DNA of 64,000 nt, from the NCBI GenBank assembly GCA_945911015.1, contig CAMDZW010000014.1:16028-80027 (forward strand), given 5' to 3'. The notes under the pieces are model-generated. The model had not been told where the DNA came from and made no database searches. It saw nothing but the letters and a program-made list of their open reading frames with translations. The DNA is from an uncultured Propionibacteriaceae bacterium. Lineage in GTDB: Bacteria > Actinomycetota > Actinomycetes > Propionibacteriales > Propionibacteriaceae. The translations under genes and the position numbers were made by a program. Below are positions 7,678 through 16,367 of the stretch, piece by piece (the first letter of the stretch is position 1; every line of letters starts with the position of its first letter).

Positions 7678-8556
7678 ATGCTGGAGCTGCGAGGGATCAC
7701 GAAGCGGTACGGGGAGCGACTTGCCCTGGATGACGTGAACTTCTCCGTACGAGACGGTCGATTGACCGGTTTCGTGGGAGGCAACGGCGCCGGGAAGACC
7801 ACCACGATGAGGATCGTGCTCGGGCTGTTGTCCCGAGACGGCGGCGAGGTCCTGATGGACGGCAAGCCACTCACCACCCAGGCCCGACAGGGTTTCGGCT
7901 ACATGCCTGAAGAGCGCGGCCTCTATCCGAAGATGAAGGTTCTCGAGCAGATCGTCTACCTGGCGCGGCTCCACGGCTTCTCCAAGGAAGACGCTGCCGC
8001 GAAGGCAACCCCCCTGCTGGAGGATCTCGGTCTCGGCGAACGACTCACCGACACCGTCGAGTCTTTGTCGTTGGGCAACCAGCAACGCGCCCAGATCGCG
8101 GCCGCGCTGGTGCACGATCCGGCGGTGCTGATCCTCGATGAGCCCTTCTCCGGTTTGGATCCGATCGCCGTGGAGACGGTGGTCTCGGTGTTGCAGCAGC
8201 GCGCCGCAGCAGGAGCGTCGGTGCTGTTCTCCTCCCACCAGCTCGATGTCGTCGAACGACTCTGTGACGACCTGGTGATCATCGCCGGCGGCACCGTCCG
8301 GGCCGCCGGATCCCGCGACGAGCTGCGCTCGGAGTACTCCTCCAACCGTTGGGAGCTGGTCGGTTCCGATGCCGGCTGGTTGCGCGGCCAACCCGGGGTG
8401 AGCGTGATCGAGTTCGAAGGCGGACGCGCGGTCTTCGAGGCCGACGCCGCATCGGCCCAGCAGGTGTTGCGCACCGCGGTGGATCGCGGCGCCGTCACCA
8501 GCTTCACTCCCCAGCGGCCTTCTCTGGCCCAGATCTTCACCGAGGTGATCCAGTGA
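7678..8556 (+). CDS. ABC exporter ATPase (NatA/CcmA type)
   Basis: The protein is 292 aa from ATG 7678 (MLELRGITKRYGERLALDDV). It carries Walker A GGNGAGKTTT, signature LSLGNQQRAQ, Walker B VLILDEPFSGLDP and the switch histidine in LFSSHQLDVVE. The C-terminal extension (QRPSLAQIFTEVIQ) is typical of the DrrA/NatA-like group that partners with ABC-2 permeases. A possible -10 (TACGGT, 7644-7649) lies in the gap after the response regulator, so the pair can be transcribed separately. The stop overlaps the GTG start of the permease. Confidence 0.93.
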   Translation: MLELRGITKRYGERLALDDVNFSVRDGRLTGFVGGNGAGKTTTMRIVLGLLSRDGGEVLMDGKPLTTQARQGFGYMPEERGLYPKMKVLEQIVYLARLHGFSKEDAAAKATPLLEDLGLGERLTDTVESLSLGNQQRAQIAAALVHDPAVLILDEPFSGLDPIAVETVVSVLQQRAAAGASVLFSSHQLDVVERLCDDLVIIAGGTVRAAGSRDELRSEYSSNRWELVGSDAGWLRGQPGVSVIEFEGGRAVFEADAASAQQVLRTAVDRGAVTSFTPQRPSLAQIFTEVIQ

Positions 8557-9641
8557 ACACCCAGATCTCTGCCGTCCAAGGAACCTGGTTGGTTGCCGAG
8601 CGTGAGCTGGTCTCCAAACTCCGCAGCAAGTCCTTCATCATCACCACCGTGATCCTGGTGGTGCTGGCGCTCGCCGCTGTCATCTTTGCCGGCGTCCGCA
8701 GCGCCACTGCGGAGCCGACGCCGGTGGCGGTGACTCCCGCTGCCGCGACTGCACTGGAAGGTCAGGGCGACCTGAATCTGGTGGCTGCGGCAGATCGCGA
8801 AGTTGCCGTCGCCCTCGTACGCAACGGTGAGGTCGATGCCGCGGTGGTCGAGGACGAAAGCTCACCCACCGGCTTCACGATCATCGCCGACACCTCGGTG
8901 CCCTCGGAGCTGATCGGGCTGCTCTCGGTGTCGCCGACGGTCGAGTTGCTCGATCCGGAGGCTGCGGCCCAGTCGGGGCTGAGATACTTGTTGGGCTTCG
9001 GATTCGGCATCATCTTCATGATGGCCGCGATCACCTTCGGCAGCCCGATCACCCAGAGCGTGGTGGAGGAAAAGTCGACCCGGGTGGTCGAGATCCTGAT
9101 CTCCACCATCCCGGCCCGGGTGCTGCTCGCCGGCAAGGTTCTGGGCAACACGATCCTGGCGGTCGGACAGATCCTTGTCCTGATTGCGGTCGTCACGGTC
9201 GGGTTGATCGTCACCGACCAGAGCGCGATCCTGAGCGGTCTCGGCGCGCCGATGGTCTGGTTCGCGGTGTTCTTCCTGTTCGGGTTCATCCTGCTGGCGG
9301 CCATGTTCGCCGCGGCCGGAGCACTCGTCTCGCGTCAGGAGGACACCGGTGCGACGATGACTCCGATCATCTATCTGGTGATGATCCCGTACTTTGTCGC
9401 GATCGTGCTCGGTGACAACCCGATCGTGATGACGATCATGTCGTACGTGCCGTTCTCGGCCGCCGTGGCGATGCCGATCCGGGTCTTCTTCGGCGACGCG
9501 TTCTGGTGGGAGCCGCTCCTGGCCCTGGTCGTGCTGCTGTTGGCCTGCCTGGCCGTGATCGGTGTCGGCGCAAAGATCTACCAGAACTCGCTGTTGAAGA
9601 TGGGTGCTCGGGTCAAGCTCCGTGAAGCCTTGAAGGGCTGA
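8553..9641 (+). CDS. ABC-2 type permease (NatB/YhaP-like)
   Basis: The protein is 362 aa from GTG 8553, which overlaps the ATPase stop (GTGA); the longer track start lies in another gene. It begins NTQISAVQGTWLVAERELVSKLRSKSF, the usual cytoplasmic lead-in. A first membrane helix (IITTVILVVLALAAVIFAGV) precedes an extracytoplasmic domain of about 120 residues. Six more helices from GLRYLLGFGFGIIFMMAAITF onward complete the ABC2_membrane_3 layout, with the conserved QSVVEEKSTRVVEILIST segment. With the upstream ATPase it should form an exporter for ions, lipids or toxic compounds; the substrate is not predictable. Confidence 0.92.
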   Translation: MNTQISAVQGTWLVAERELVSKLRSKSFIITTVILVVLALAAVIFAGVRSATAEPTPVAVTPAAATALEGQGDLNLVAAADREVAVALVRNGEVDAAVVEDESSPTGFTIIADTSVPSELIGLLSVSPTVELLDPEAAAQSGLRYLLGFGFGIIFMMAAITFGSPITQSVVEEKSTRVVEILISTIPARVLLAGKVLGNTILAVGQILVLIAVVTVGLIVTDQSAILSGLGAPMVWFAVFFLFGFILLAAMFAAAGALVSRQEDTGATMTPIIYLVMIPYFVAIVLGDNPIVMTIMSYVPFSAAVAMPIRVFFGDAFWWEPLLALVVLLLACLAVIGVGAKIYQNSLLKMGARVKLREALKG

Positions 9642-9682
9642 GCCGCTCAGCCGAGCGTCACAGACGAGGCCAGCACATCCAC

Positions 9683-9722
9683 GTGTGGGCCAGCATGCCT
9701 CCGCAGGTGTGCTGGCCCACAC
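9683..9722. terminator. Bidirectional hairpin terminator, member of a dispersed repeat
   Basis: GTGTGGGCCAGCA and TGCTGGCCCACAC form a perfect 13-bp stem around a 14-base loop between the convergent permease and ilvD genes. It is followed by AGGTTTGT. A diverged copy of the element occurs at 3795-3828. Confidence 0.75.
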
Positions 9723-9751
9723 AGGTTTGTGAGTTGGTCGACGTACGGTGA

Positions 9752-11434
9752 TCAGCCGCTGGTGACCGCACCCTGTACGGCCGAGGTCACCGTCTTGGCG
9801 TACTTGCCGAGGACGCCGCGGGTGTACTTGGGGGGCAGCGGTTCCCAGCCTTCCTTGCGCGCGGCCAACTCGTCCGCTGCGATGGCAACATCGAGCGTCT
9901 TGTTGGCCACGTCGAGGGTGATCTGGTCACCGTCACGGACGAAGGCAATCGGCCCGCCGTCGACGGCTTCGGGAGCGATGTGGCCCACGCACAGGCCGGT
10001 GGTCCCTCCGGAGAAGCGGCCATCGGTGACCAACAACACGTCCTTGCCCAGCCCGGCGCCCTTGATTGCGCCGGTGATGGCCAACATTTCACGCATCCCG
10101 GGTCCACCCTTGGGGCCTTCGTAGCGGATGACCACGACATCGCCGGCGGTGATCTTTCCGTCGCTGAGGGCGTCGAGTGCGGCACGCTCACCGTCGAACA
10201 CCCGCGCGGTGCCGACAAAGGTCTCGTCATCAAACCCGGCCGACTTCACCACGGCTGCGTCAGGGGCCAAGCTGCCGCGCAGGATGGTCAGTCCACCGGT
10301 CCGGTGGATCGGCTCGGTGAGCTTGCGGATCACGCTGCCGTCGACGCCGGCGGGCTTGAGCGCCTCGAGGTTCTCGGCCATCGTCTTGCCGGTCACGGTC
10401 AGGGTGTCACCGTGCATCAGGCCGGCGTCCAGCAGGGCCTTCATCACGACCGGGATGCCGCCGATCTTGTCGACATCGTTCATCACATAGCGGCCGAAGG
10501 GTTTGAGGTCGCCCAGGTGGGGGACCTTGTCACCGATCCGGTTGAAGTCGTCGATCTCGAGGTCGACCTCAGCTTCGTTGGCGATCGCGAGCAGATGGAG
10601 CACCGCATTGGTCGAGCCCCCTAGCGCCATGGTCACCGCGATGGCATTCTCGAAGGCCTCACGGGTCAGGATCTGGCGAGCGGTGATGCCCTGGCGGAGC
10701 ATGTTCACCACGGCTTCACCCGAGCGGTGGGCAAAACCGTCGCGCCGCCGGTCGACCGCCGGCGGCGCGGCCGATCCCGGCAACGACATCCCCAGCGCCT
10801 CGCCGATCGAGGCCATCGTGTTTGCGGTGTACATCCCGCCACAGGCGCCTTCCCCGGGACAGATCGCCCGCTCAATGCGGGTCACCTCTTCCCGGGTGAT
10901 CCGGCCGGCCAGACAGGCGCCCACGGCTTCGAAGGCGTCAATGATCGTGACGTCCTCGCCGTCGACCTGGCCCGGCATGATCGAACCGGCATAGAGGAAG
11001 ACGCTGGCCAGATCGAGGCGAGCGGCGGCCATCAACATGCCCGGCAACGATTTGTCGCAGCCGGCCAACAGCACCGAACCGTCCAACCGCTCGGCCATCA
11101 TCACCGTCTCGACGGAGTCGGCGATGACCTCACGTGAGACCAGGGAGAAGTGCATTCCCTCATGTCCCATGGAGATCCCGTCCGAGACAGAGATGGTCCC
11201 GAACTCCAACGGGTAGCCGCCTGCTGCGTGCACACCGTTCTTGACCGCCTTGGCGAGCCGATCAAGGGAGAGGTTGCACGGCGTGATCTCGTTCCAGCTC
11301 GAGGCGACACCGATCTGAGGCTTGGCAAAATCGTCGTCGTCCATCCCGACGGCGCGCAACATTCCTCGAGCAGCGGTGCTCTCCAGACCGTCGGTGACGT
11401 CACGGGACCGGGGCTTCATGTCGATGTCATCCAT
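9752..11434 (-). CDS. ilvD: Dihydroxy-acid dehydratase
   Basis: The protein is 560 aa, the usual IlvD length. It dehydrates 2,3-dihydroxy-isovalerate and -methylvalerate in valine, isoleucine and pantothenate synthesis. Iron-sulfur cysteines are seen in [23 protein letters not shown] and [14 protein letters not shown]. The conserved [16 protein letters not shown] and [19 protein letters not shown] motifs are present. I prefer ATG 11434 to the GTG at 11440 because TAGCCT lies exactly six bases upstream, a leaderless layout. The gene stands alone; no ilvBN or leuABCD is nearby. Confidence 0.97.
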   Translation of the reverse strand: MDDIDMKPRSRDVTDGLESTAARGMLRAVGMDDDDFAKPQIGVASSWNEITPCNLSLDRLAKAVKNGVHAAGGYPLEFGTISVSDGISMGHEGMHFSLVSREVIADSVETVMMAERLDGSVLLAGCDKSLPGMLMAAARLDLASVFLYAGSIMPGQVDGEDVTIIDAFEAVGACLAGRITREEVTRIERAICPGEGACGGMYTANTMASIGEALGMSLPGSAAPPAVDRRRDGFAHRSGEAVVNMLRQGITARQILTREAFENAIAVTMALGGSTNAVLHLLAIANEAEVDLEIDDFNRIGDKVPHLGDLKPFGRYVMNDVDKIGGIPVVMKALLDAGLMHGDTLTVTGKTMAENLEALKPAGVDGSVIRKLTEPIHRTGGLTILRGSLAPDAAVVKSAGFDDETFVGTARVFDGERAALDALSDGKITAGDVVVIRYEGPKGGPGMREMLAITGAIKGAGLGKDVLLVTDGRFSGGTTGLCVGHIAPEAVDGGPIAFVRDGDQITLDVANKTLDVAIAADELAARKEGWEPLPPKYTRGVLGKYAKTVTSAVQGAVTSG

Positions 11435-11440
11435 GGCCAC

Positions 11441-11446
11441 AGGCTA
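11441..11446 (-). promoter_or_regulatory. Leaderless-type -10 of ilvD
   Basis: On the minus strand TAGCCT is followed by six bases and ATG 11434. It supports that start and predicts a transcript without a 5' leader. Confidence 0.5.
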
Positions 11447-11466
11447 GCCCTCTGCCCGCACGGGCC

Positions 11467-12645
11467 TCACTCGGACTGGGTGCGAAGGTACTTGCCGAAG
11501 TGGGGCACGGTGAAGGCAATCCGGCCCCGTTCTCCGGAGTAGATCAATCCCTTCTTCAGCAGGGCATCGCGCGCCGGCGACAGGCTCTGCGGTTTGCGAC
11601 CGAGATGCTCGGCAACGGCCGAGGTGGCCACCGAGCTGGCGTCGTCGGCGTCACCGGCGGCCTCGGCCATGGCGCGCAGGTATTCACGCTCGGCAGGGGT
11701 TGCCCGCTCGTACCGGGAGCCGAAGAAGCCGACGGCGAGCTCCTGTTCGGCCTCGGGGACCGCAACGGCGACATCGTCGCCGTTGATGGGCGATCGGGGT
11801 GCCAGGTCCCAGGTCACCTTGCCGTAGGCCTGGATGAAGTACGGATATCCGCCGGTCACGCGGTACATGGCTTCGAGGGCGTCCTCGTCGAAGCGGGCTC
11901 CTTCCCCGGCGGCGGGCGTCTCGAGGGCACGATCGGCGGCCTCACGGCTGAGGCGGTCGATCCGGGTGTAGCGGAAGAGCCGTTCGGAGTAGGACTTCGA
12001 TGCCGACAGCACGGCCGGCAGGTGAGGCAGGCCGGCGCCAACCACGATCAACGGCAGACCTTGCTGAGACAGCTCGTGGCAGGCTGCACAGAGCGCGGAG
12101 ACATCGTCGGGGCAGAGGTCCTGCATCTCATCGATGAACAGGGCAACGCCGGTGTCGCGGTCCTGGGCGAGGCCGGCGATGTCGGACAGCAGCTCCACCA
12201 GATCGATCTCGATGTCACCGGAGTCGGCGCGCCCGTGGGTGGCCGGCACCTGAATCCCCGGATTCCAGCGGTCCCGGAGTTTGGCCCCCGGTTTGGCCTC
12301 ACGCTCGACAAAGGCACGGATGGTGCCGAGCACCTGGTCGTCGGCACCCAATTCTCGTACGGCCATGTGCAGTGCAGCCGACAGGGGCCGGCGCAGCGAC
12401 TGGTCCGGACGGGCCTCGAGCTTGCCGGTGCCCCAACCTGCACGCACCGCCGCCCCGCGCAGTGCGTTGAGCAGGACGGTCTTGCCGACGCCTCGCAGCC
12501 CGGTGAGCACCATCGAACGCTCGGGTCGCCCTCGGGAGATGCGTTCGAGGACGACGTCGAACTGGCGAAGTTCGTCGTCACGGCCTGCCAACTCCGGCGG
12601 TCGCTGACCGGCTCCGGGGGCGTACGGGTTCTGGATCGGATCCAC
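11467..12645 (-). CDS. AAA ATPase with C-terminal winged-helix-like region
   Basis: The protein is about 392 aa. After a short lead (NPYAPGAGQRPPELAGRDDELR) it has Walker A LTGLRGVGKTVLL, Walker B VALFIDEMQDL, a sensor region LIVVGAGLPHLPAVL, and a lid with TGGYPYFIQAYGKVTWD. The C-terminal 100 residues (ATPAEREYLRAMAEAAG... LGRKPQSLSPARDALLKKGLIYSGERGRIAFTVP) look like a winged helix. This is the layout of the Orc1/Cdc6-like AAA_16 group in actinobacteria, whose role is mostly unknown. Start GTG 12645 is favoured over GTG 12651 by TACAGT six bases upstream. Confidence 0.88.
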   Translation of the reverse strand: MDPIQNPYAPGAGQRPPELAGRDDELRQFDVVLERISRGRPERSMVLTGLRGVGKTVLLNALRGAAVRAGWGTGKLEARPDQSLRRPLSAALHMAVRELGADDQVLGTIRAFVEREAKPGAKLRDRWNPGIQVPATHGRADSGDIEIDLVELLSDIAGLAQDRDTGVALFIDEMQDLCPDDVSALCAACHELSQQGLPLIVVGAGLPHLPAVLSASKSYSERLFRYTRIDRLSREAADRALETPAAGEGARFDEDALEAMYRVTGGYPYFIQAYGKVTWDLAPRSPINGDDVAVAVPEAEQELAVGFFGSRYERATPAEREYLRAMAEAAGDADDASSVATSAVAEHLGRKPQSLSPARDALLKKGLIYSGERGRIAFTVPHFGKYLRTQSE

Positions 12646-12651
12646 GATCAC

Positions 12652-12657
12652 ACTGTA
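12652..12657 (-). promoter_or_regulatory. Leaderless-type -10 of the AAA ATPase gene
   Basis: TACAGT on the minus strand is followed by six bases and GTG 12645. No Shine-Dalgarno is visible upstream of either candidate GTG. Confidence 0.5.
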
Positions 12658-12698
12658 TGGAGGTGTCTAGCACCACGGCAAGAGACAGCGATTCTTCC

Positions 12699-12726
12699 CT
12701 ATGGACCCGTCTCTCGAATTCCATAG
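12699..12726. promoter_or_regulatory. Inverted repeat between AAA ATPase gene and mntR
   Basis: CTATGGA (12699-12705) and TCCATAG (12720-12726) form a 7-bp inverted repeat with a 14-base spacer in the divergent intergenic region. It could be a regulator site, but nothing identifies the protein. Confidence 0.3.
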
Positions 12727-12819
12727 ATGTCGATAGACCTTCCGATCGAATGCCCCCGCGCAAGCTCGGCCGTACTTGAAACTCCCGAGCGGCCGTAGTT
12801 CAGAGTCCGGAGGTACGCT

Positions 12820-13506
12820 GTGGCCATGTCGGTGTCTGAGTTGTCTGCGAGCACCCAAAACTACTTGAAGGCCGTGTGGAGTCTGACGGAGTGGTCCTCG
12901 GCGCCGGTGACACCCACGCTGATCGCGGAGCGGACGGGATTGAAGCTCTCCTCCGTCTCGGATGCCGTCCGCAAGCTCTCCGCACAAGGTCTGGTCGACC
13001 ATGCGCCGTACGGTTCAGTGGAGTTGACGGCGAAGGGCCGCTCACATGCCCTGGCGATGGTGCGGCGACACCGGCTGATCGAGTCGTTCCTGGTGAGCGT
13101 TCTGGGGTACACGTGGGACCAGGTGCACGATGAGGCGGAGCATCTCGAACATGCCGTGTCGGACTTCATGATCGATCGGATCGATGCGTTCTTGGAGTAC
13201 CCGACGCGGGATCCCCATGGTGACCCGATCCCGTCGGCGGACGGGACGGTGGAAATCCCGGAGGCCAGGCAGCTGACCGAGGTCGGAGCGGGCCATCGAG
13301 TGATGGTGGAGCGGATCTCGGATTCGGACCCGGCGCTGCTGCAGTTCTTCGAGGGGCACGGCTTCGCGGTGGGGGCGACGCTCGAGATCACCGAAGGCGC
13401 TCCATTCTCGGGTGCGTTGGACGCCCGCCTCCAGGGAACGGACAGCTCGGTGGCCCTGGGACGTTCGGCGACTGATGCGCTGTACGTGTCGGTCGCAGAC
13501 AGTTGA
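12820..13506 (+). CDS. mntR: DtxR-family manganese-type repressor MntR
   Basis: The protein is 228 aa from GTG 12820 (GGAGGT five bases upstream). It has the DtxR/IdeR three-part layout: a winged helix (STQNYLKAVWSLTEW... TPTLIAERTGLKLSSVSDAVRKL), a metal-binding dimerisation domain and a C-terminal SH3/FeoA-like domain (GATLEITEGAPFSG). Ligand positions are visible in RRHRLIESF and HDEAEHLEHAVSD. The residue equivalent to DtxR Cys102 is glutamate (ExxEH), as in manganese-responsive MntR rather than iron-responsive DtxR. The convergent metal ABC importer downstream is the obvious target. Confidence 0.9.
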   Translation: MAMSVSELSASTQNYLKAVWSLTEWSSAPVTPTLIAERTGLKLSSVSDAVRKLSAQGLVDHAPYGSVELTAKGRSHALAMVRRHRLIESFLVSVLGYTWDQVHDEAEHLEHAVSDFMIDRIDAFLEYPTRDPHGDPIPSADGTVEIPEARQLTEVGAGHRVMVERISDSDPALLQFFEGHGFAVGATLEITEGAPFSGALDARLQGTDSSVALGRSATDALYVSVADS

Positions 13507-13554
13507 TGCAGTAGGCGCACCTCTGCACCGTGGAACGAGTGGGCATGCCGACGG

Positions 13555-14430
13555 CTAGAGGGCGCTGGCAAGGGCCCGCCTGCGGCGTGCGTTCACGATC
13601 CGGGTTCCGATGAGTCCGTGACGGGGACTGAAAAGGTAGACCAGCACGAACACGGCTCCTTGGGTGAGGACGACCATGCCGCCGGAGGCGGTGTCGAGGT
13701 AGTAGCTCACATAGAGGCCGATGACGGCGCAGACGGCTGAGATGGCTGGCGCGATGACGAGCATGCGGCCGAATCGGTCGGTGAGCAGGTAGGCGGTGGC
13801 GCCGGGGATGATGAGCATGGCGACCACGAGGACGACACCAACGGCCTGGAGTGCGACGACGGCGGTGAGTGCGAGGAGGCCGAGGAGGGCGGCGCCGAGG
13901 ATCTTCGGGTTGAGACCGATGGCGTGGGCATGGGTGGGGTCGAAGGCGTAGAGGGTGAAGTCGCGACGTTTGGCGACAAGGATGGCGAAGGTGATCGCGC
14001 CGAGGATGATGACCTGGGTCAGGTCGGCCCACGACACCCCGAGCAGGTTGCCGAAGATGATGTGGTTCAGGTCGGTCTGCGATGGGGTGACCGAGATCAG
14101 CACCAGTCCGAGCGCGAACAAGCTACTGAACACGATCCCGATCGCGGCATCCTCCTTCACCCGACTGGTGTCACGGACCGCGCCGATCAGGGCGACGGCG
14201 AGGAATCCGAAGATCACCGCGCCGAGCGCGAAGGGCGCGCCGACGACATAGGCGAGGACGACACCGGGCAGGACAGCGTGGGAGACCGCGTCACCCATCA
14301 GCGACCAGCCGATCAGGACGAGCCAGCAGGACAGCACAGCACACACGATCGAGGCGATCAGGGTGGTCGCGAGTGCGCGGATCATGAACTCGTAGTTGAG
14401 GGGTTGAAGAAGGAAGTCGATCAGGCTCAT
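13555..14430 (-). CDS. Metal ABC importer permease (ABC-3 family, MntB/SitC type)
   Basis: The protein is 291 aa with eight or more membrane helices of the ABC-3 family (SLMGDAVSHAVLPGVVLAY, KEDAAIGIVFSSLFALGLVL, LTAVVALQAVGVVLVVAMLIIPGATAYLLTDRFG). It is the membrane component of the importer whose ATPase gene ends by ATGA overlap with its start and whose binding protein lies upstream. Manganese is the likely substrate, because mntR is the nearest regulator; zinc or iron remain possible. Confidence 0.93.
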   Translation of the reverse strand: MSLIDFLLQPLNYEFMIRALATTLIASIVCAVLSCWLVLIGWSLMGDAVSHAVLPGVVLAYVVGAPFALGAVIFGFLAVALIGAVRDTSRVKEDAAIGIVFSSLFALGLVLISVTPSQTDLNHIIFGNLLGVSWADLTQVIILGAITFAILVAKRRDFTLYAFDPTHAHAIGLNPKILGAALLGLLALTAVVALQAVGVVLVVAMLIIPGATAYLLTDRFGRMLVIAPAISAVCAVIGLYVSYYLDTASGGMVVLTQGAVFVLVYLFSPRHGLIGTRIVNARRRRALASAL

Positions 14431-15167
14431 CGGTCCTCATCCCTGTTCAGGACGTCCAGGCCGAAGGCCAGGGCGAGGTTGTCGGGCTGGAGCACTTCGG
14501 TCGGGTCGCCGTGCATGAGCACGCGATGCATCAGAAGGATGGCTTCGTCGGCCAGGCCCGGCAGAGCGTGGAGGTCGTGGGTGGAGACGAGGACAGTGGC
14601 GCCCTGGTCGGCCAGTTCGCGGAGCAGTCCGGTGATCGTGGCCTCGGAGCGTTTGTCGACGCCGGCGAACGGTTCGTCCAGCAGCAGGATCGTCGCACCC
14701 TGAGCGATGCCCCGGGCGACGAAGGTACGTTTCTTCTGCCCACCGGACAGCTGCCCGATCTGCCGATTCGCGTACTCGACGAGATCGACCCGTTCGAGGG
14801 CGTGGTCGACGGCGTCGTGGTCGGCCTTCTTCGCGTGACGGGTGAATCCCATGTGCCCATAGCGGCCGGTCATGACGACATCGCGTACGGTCAGCGGGAA
14901 CGCCCAGTCGACGTCCTCGCTCTGCGGCACGTAGCCCACAGCCCCGGACCGGCGCGCCGTCGCAGGGTTCTCGCCGCCGACGCGCACCGTGCCCGAGTCC
15001 GGCCGCAACAAACCCATGATGGTCTTGAAGAGCGTCGACTTGCCCGACCCGTTCATCCCAACCAGCCCGCACACCCGACCGGTCTGGATGTCGACGGTGG
15101 CGCGGTCGAGAGCGAGGACCTCCCCGTAATGCACGGTGACGTCGTGCACCGAGATCGCCGTCGTCAT
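14427..15167 (-). CDS. Metal ABC importer ATPase (MntA/SitB type)
   Basis: The protein is 246 aa with Walker A VGMNGSGKSTLF, the Q-loop region VGYVPQSEDVDWAFPLTVRDVV (the 'SEDVDW' segment is typical of manganese/zinc importers), signature LSGGQKKRTFVARGIAQ and Walker B ILLLDEPFAGVDK. Both ends overlap neighbours by four bases (start with the binding-protein stop, stop with the permease start), so the three are one translationally coupled operon. Confidence 0.95.
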   Translation of the reverse strand: MTTAISVHDVTVHYGEVLALDRATVDIQTGRVCGLVGMNGSGKSTLFKTIMGLLRPDSGTVRVGGENPATARRSGAVGYVPQSEDVDWAFPLTVRDVVMTGRYGHMGFTRHAKKADHDAVDHALERVDLVEYANRQIGQLSGGQKKRTFVARGIAQGATILLLDEPFAGVDKRSEATITGLLRELADQGATVLVSTHDLHALPGLADEAILLMHRVLMHGDPTEVLQPDNLALAFGLDVLNRDEDR

Positions 15168-16123
15168 GAGCTCCGTCCCGTCAGCGCGTCGATGATGACC
15201 CTCGCGTCGTGGCGGACCAGGTCCAGGTAGGTCGGGACCGGGCCGTCTGCCTCGGAGAGGGAGTCGACGTAGAGGGTGCCACCGAAGACCGCGTCGGTGG
15301 CTGCCACGACCTGCATCATCGGGGCTGCCGAGACCGTCGACTCGCAGAACACCGCCGGAACATCATTGTCGCGTACGAACTCGATGACCGAGGCGATCTG
15401 CTGCGGGGTGGCCTGCTGCTCGGCATTGACCGCCCAGATGTACTTCTCGGTGAGACCGGCGTCGCGGGCGAGGTAGGAGAACGCTCCCTCGCAGGTGACC
15501 AGTGCCCGCTGGTTCACCGGCAGCGCTGACAGCTCGGTCACGAGCTCATCCTGCACGTCCTGCAGCTCGGCCTTGTATGCCTCGCCGTTGGCCCGGTACT
15601 CGCTCGCGTTCTCGGGGTCGAGGTCGCTGAACGCATCGACCATGTTGTCGACATAGATCTGCACATTCAGCGGGCTCATCCACGCGTGCGGGTTCGGTTT
15701 GCCCACGTAGGCGTCCTCGGTGATCGAGACTTCTTCGACCCCATCGCTGAGCACGACGTGGGGCACGTCAAGGTCTTCGACAAACTGCGCGAACCACACC
15801 TCCAGGTTCAGCCCGTTGTCCAGAATCAGGTCCGCCTCGGACGCCTTGCGGATGTCCCCGGGCGTGGGCTCGTAACCGTGGATCTCCGCCCCGACCTTCG
15901 TGATCGACTCCACCCGCAGCTTGTCGCCGGCGACGTTCTCAGCGATGTCGGCCAGGACCGTGAACGTCGTCAGCACGACCGGACGCTCATCGTTGTCACC
16001 AGCACCGTTGTCACCTGCATCGTTGTCACCAGGGCCCCCGCATGCGGCCAGACAGAGTGCGAGCACAGCTCCCATCAGCAGCGGCAGTGCCCGGCGGGAG
16101 AGAAAGCGTGCCTTGCGCGACAT
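15164..16123 (-). CDS. Metal-binding lipoprotein of ABC importer (cluster A-I, MntC/SitA type)
   Basis: The protein is 319 aa with a lipoprotein signal ending in the lipobox LAAC, followed by a short Gly/Asp/Asn-rich tether (GDNDAGDNGAGDNDE). Cluster A-I ligands are recognisable: His in AEIHGYEPTP, His in GKPNPHAWMSP, Glu in PAVFCESTVSAAP and Asp in TLYVDSLSE. The two-His, Glu, Asp set and the lack of a His-rich loop favour manganese or iron over zinc. It is the first gene of the three-gene importer operon. AAGGAAC lies five bases before ATG 16123. Confidence 0.95.
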   Translation of the reverse strand: MSRKARFLSRRALPLLMGAVLALCLAACGGPGDNDAGDNGAGDNDERPVVLTTFTVLADIAENVAGDKLRVESITKVGAEIHGYEPTPGDIRKASEADLILDNGLNLEVWFAQFVEDLDVPHVVLSDGVEEVSITEDAYVGKPNPHAWMSPLNVQIYVDNMVDAFSDLDPENASEYRANGEAYKAELQDVQDELVTELSALPVNQRALVTCEGAFSYLARDAGLTEKYIWAVNAEQQATPQQIASVIEFVRDNDVPAVFCESTVSAAPMMQVVAATDAVFGGTLYVDSLSEADGPVPTYLDLVRHDARVIIDALTGRSS

Positions 16124-16182
16124 GGATTGTTCCTTTGACGACGGACCGACGAGACAGATGGACGACCAGGTGACGACCGGAA

Positions 16183-16188
16183 ATCATA
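16183..16188 (-). promoter_or_regulatory. Putative -10 of the metal importer operon
   Basis: TATGAT on the minus strand lies about 60 bases before the binding-protein start. I see no good -35 and no clear MntR palindrome, so this is a weak call. Confidence 0.35.
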
Positions 16189-16355
16189 TGTTCGCCATGC
16201 CGTAGTCTTGCACATGCCCTTGGCGTAGCTAGCCACTACCCGTGGATGACGCTGCCCGATCCGCCCTGCCGGACATCCAGGGTGACGCCCGATGGTCCGG
16301 CTGCTTCTGGGGCAACACCTGTCGACGAGCCATCCCTCGAGACAACGACAGCGGC

Positions 16356-16361
16356 TACTGT
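16356..16361 (+). promoter_or_regulatory. Leaderless-type -10 of the serine hydrolase gene
   Basis: TACTGT is followed by six bases and ATG 16368, which marks that ATG rather than the upstream track start. Confidence 0.55.
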
Positions 16362-16367
16362 CGAGGC

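Noticed and set aside
16124-16240. MntR box before the metal importer operon
   Set aside because: Only weak palindromes such as CATATG are present; none resembles a known MntR or IdeR site closely enough to call.
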